Assembly (NCBI RefSeq): GCF_030123505.1
Contig: NZ_CP126115.1
Span: 3,734,001-3,798,000 of the forward strand
DNA: 64,000 nt
Source of the DNA: Neobacillus sp. YX16
Lineage (GTDB): Bacteria > Bacillota > Bacilli > Bacillales > Cytobacillaceae
Reading direction: 5' to 3'
Part shown: one piece after another, positions 62,633-64,000 of the stretch
How positions within the stretch are numbered: position 1 is the first letter of the stretch
Layout of the letters: each line of letters starts with the position of its first letter
Position numbers and translations under genes: made by a program
The notes under the pieces: model-generated
The model's database searches: none
The model's input: the letters and a program-made list of their open reading frames with translations, nothing else
What the model was told of the DNA's origin: nothing

Positions 62633-63997
62633 TTACACCTCCGCGACTTCTACTTGGATTTGACGTTCAACCTCTTCCCGCGGTAACAAGGCTGACCACA
62701 TTCCGAGCAAAGCTCTTGGCGCTGTATTCCCAGTAAAACCGCTCATCGATGGCGGTCCATTCAATGCTAACGGAGGGAACAGGCGGCTAAACTTAACTGC
62801 CTCTTGTTTTGTTTTTGCCCGGACGGTCATTCGTAAAAACACTTCATTGAGTTCACTTTGATTGTCATGCGCCAGAGGACCACTTAAAGCGTTATATCCC
62901 ATATAGTCTGTTCTTACTTCCTCATAATTCAACCCATTCCGCTCTAACTGAATGCGAATAATTTCATCAACCTTTTTTGCTTTCATCATGGCATCAGGCC
63001 ATGAAAACCCGACAATCACCTGACCTGCATATCCATTTTCATAGCCCATGACTACCTTCAAGGTATTCGTCCGCGGATGGCCTTTTACCCCTGTCACTTT
63101 CACCTGATTGGATTTGATATTTTCCAGTTTAACATTGGTTAAATCCACGATTACATCCGGGGTAATATAGGCTGAAGGATCATGGATTTCATAGAGCATC
63201 TGCTCTTTTACCGTATCGATGGTTACCAAACCGCCTCGATCCTCCACTTTACTGATAATAAATTCACCGTTTTCCGAAACCTCGGCAATCGGATACCCCA
63301 TCCGGTCAAAGCCCTCGATTTCCCACCATTTTCCGCTGAAATTCCCACCTGTCGATTGTGCGGAACATTCTAGCAAATGTCCCATAAATACTCCGCTGGC
63401 AAGCTTATCCCATTCCTCTTCTCCCCAATTGAATTCATAGATTAATGGTGCTAAAAACTGAGCCGTATCGGTCGTCCTTCCTGTAACTACGATGTCTGCA
63501 CCTGCTGCTAAGGCTTTTACAATTGGTTGAGCCCCGATATAGGCATTGGCAAATTCGAGTCTATCCTTTATGTTCTCTACTGATTCCCCTGTTTCTAAGT
63601 GATTCAGTGGATACCCTTTCTCTAGAAACTCTGGAAGTCTATCAATCACATTGTCCCCCGTCACAACCGCTACCTTTAAGCCGCTGATTCCCATTTCCCC
63701 GGCCACTCGAAGGATTTCTTGCTGTGCTCCAACCGGATTAATGCCGCCGCCATTGGTCAACAGCTTTATTCCTTTTTCTTTTACATATGGAAGTAATGCT
63801 TTCATCTGCAGCGAAATATCCTTTGTAAAACCCCCATTTTCATTTTTCTTTTTATCCTTGACCAAGATTGCCATCGTAAGCTCTGCTAAGGCATCAAAAC
63901 AAAGATATTGGACATCTCCTTTTTCCGCTGTTGCCACTGCCGGCTCGATTGTATCGCCATAAAATCCTTGTGCAGCACCTATTCTTACTTTTTTCAT
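62633..63997 (-). CDS. AtuA-like DUF1446 protein (acyclic terpene utilisation family)
   Basis: A 454-residue cytoplasmic protein, complete at its N-terminus (VRIGAAQGFYGDTIEPAVAT) and C-terminus. The DUF1446 signatures are visible: ALAAGADIVVTGRTTDTAQF, HLLECSAQSTGGNFSGKWWE and GPLAHDNQ. In P. aeruginosa AtuA is essential for growth on citronellol and geranylate, but its reaction is unknown. It is the first operon gene in the window; promoter and any regulator lie beyond 64000. It pairs with the small AtuA-domain protein downstream. Confidence 0.86.
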   Translation of the reverse strand: MKKVRIGAAQGFYGDTIEPAVATAEKGDVQYLCFDALAELTMAILVKDKKKNENGGFTKDISLQMKALLPYVKEKGIKLLTNGGGINPVGAQQEILRVAGEMGISGLKVAVVTGDNVIDRLPEFLEKGYPLNHLETGESVENIKDRLEFANAYIGAQPIVKALAAGADIVVTGRTTDTAQFLAPLIYEFNWGEEEWDKLASGVFMGHLLECSAQSTGGNFSGKWWEIEGFDRMGYPIAEVSENGEFIISKVEDRGGLVTIDTVKEQMLYEIHDPSAYITPDVIVDLTNVKLENIKSNQVKVTGVKGHPRTNTLKVVMGYENGYAGQVIVGFSWPDAMMKAKKVDEIIRIQLERNGLNYEEVRTDYMGYNALSGPLAHDNQSELNEVFLRMTVRAKTKQEAVKFSRLFPPLALNGPPSMSGFTGNTAPRALLGMWSALLPREEVERQIQVEVAEV

Positions 63998-64000
63998 CTT

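Overview
The window is from a low-GC, Gram-positive, endospore-forming bacterium, most likely Bacillaceae in the broad sense (Bacillus, Neobacillus, Peribacillus or a relative). Support comes from AGGAGG-type ribosome binding sites with frequent TTG and GTG starts, a yoaS-yozG-yoaT block, a Zur-type zinc region (zagA/yciC, a zinc-free L33, znuA, ycgR/ycgQ), Bacillus-type PhaR/PhaC, and many small Bacillus protein families. I saw no rRNA or tRNA gene and no CRISPR array.

Layout. 1-4.4 kb: organosulfur uptake and desulfonation operon on the minus strand (ABC ATPase, permease, lipoprotein, flavin monooxygenase, FMN reductase), with an inverted repeat and a terminator hairpin in its leader. 4.8-5.5 kb: two head-to-head genes that have both lost their 5' halves. 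5.6-21.6 kb: mixed housekeeping and accessory genes (FAD oxidase plus membrane protein, LtrA, Tat metallophosphoesterase, frameshifted amidase, YdcF-type protein, a putative AbiC-like phage-defence gene, WG-repeat protein, MscS channel, NlpC/P60 hydrolase, frameshifted GH18 lipoprotein). 21.8-23.4 kb: an IS110 element with an apparently intact transposase and a structured upstream region that is a good bridge-RNA candidate. 23.5-26.3 kb: phosphotransferase, broken DUF4926 gene, broken tyrosine recombinase, AbrB-like regulator. 26.3-32.9 kb: zinc-homeostasis island with four Zur-box-like sites and two ycgR/ycgQ pairs facing each other. 33-38.9 kb: VOC protein, cupin regulator diverging from D-serine dehydratase, a second IS110 element inactivated by three nonsense codons, and a signal peptidase II homologue. 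39-43.7 kb: radical SAM protein, large MscS channel, yoaTS block. 43.9-45.4 kb: four tandem small Asn/Asp-rich proteins, three of them clear paralogues with 12-13-residue repeats that look like beta-solenoid rungs; this is the least explained coding region. 45.5-50.8 kb: decayed EVE-HNH restriction gene, Dph6-like ATPase, VOC proteins, phaC with a broken phaR, HSL-type esterase. 51-54.6 kb: a small ABA-sandwich protein and a thiol/quinone-stress block (HxlR regulator diverging from a CatE-like dioxygenase, an LLM oxidoreductase and an NmrA-like reductase). 54.7-64 kb: one long minus-strand acyl-CoA operon closely matching the Pseudomonas atu (acyclic terpene) cluster, without the biotin carboxylase subunit.

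Two themes run through the window. Many accessory genes carry one-base frameshifts or single nonsense codons (amidase, GH18, DUF4926, recombinase, phaR, second IS110, HNH); this means either active erosion or a consensus-error problem in the assembly. A roughly 92-bp imperfect intergenic repeat recurs between 21 and 40 kb, and both IS110 copies lie next to arms of it.
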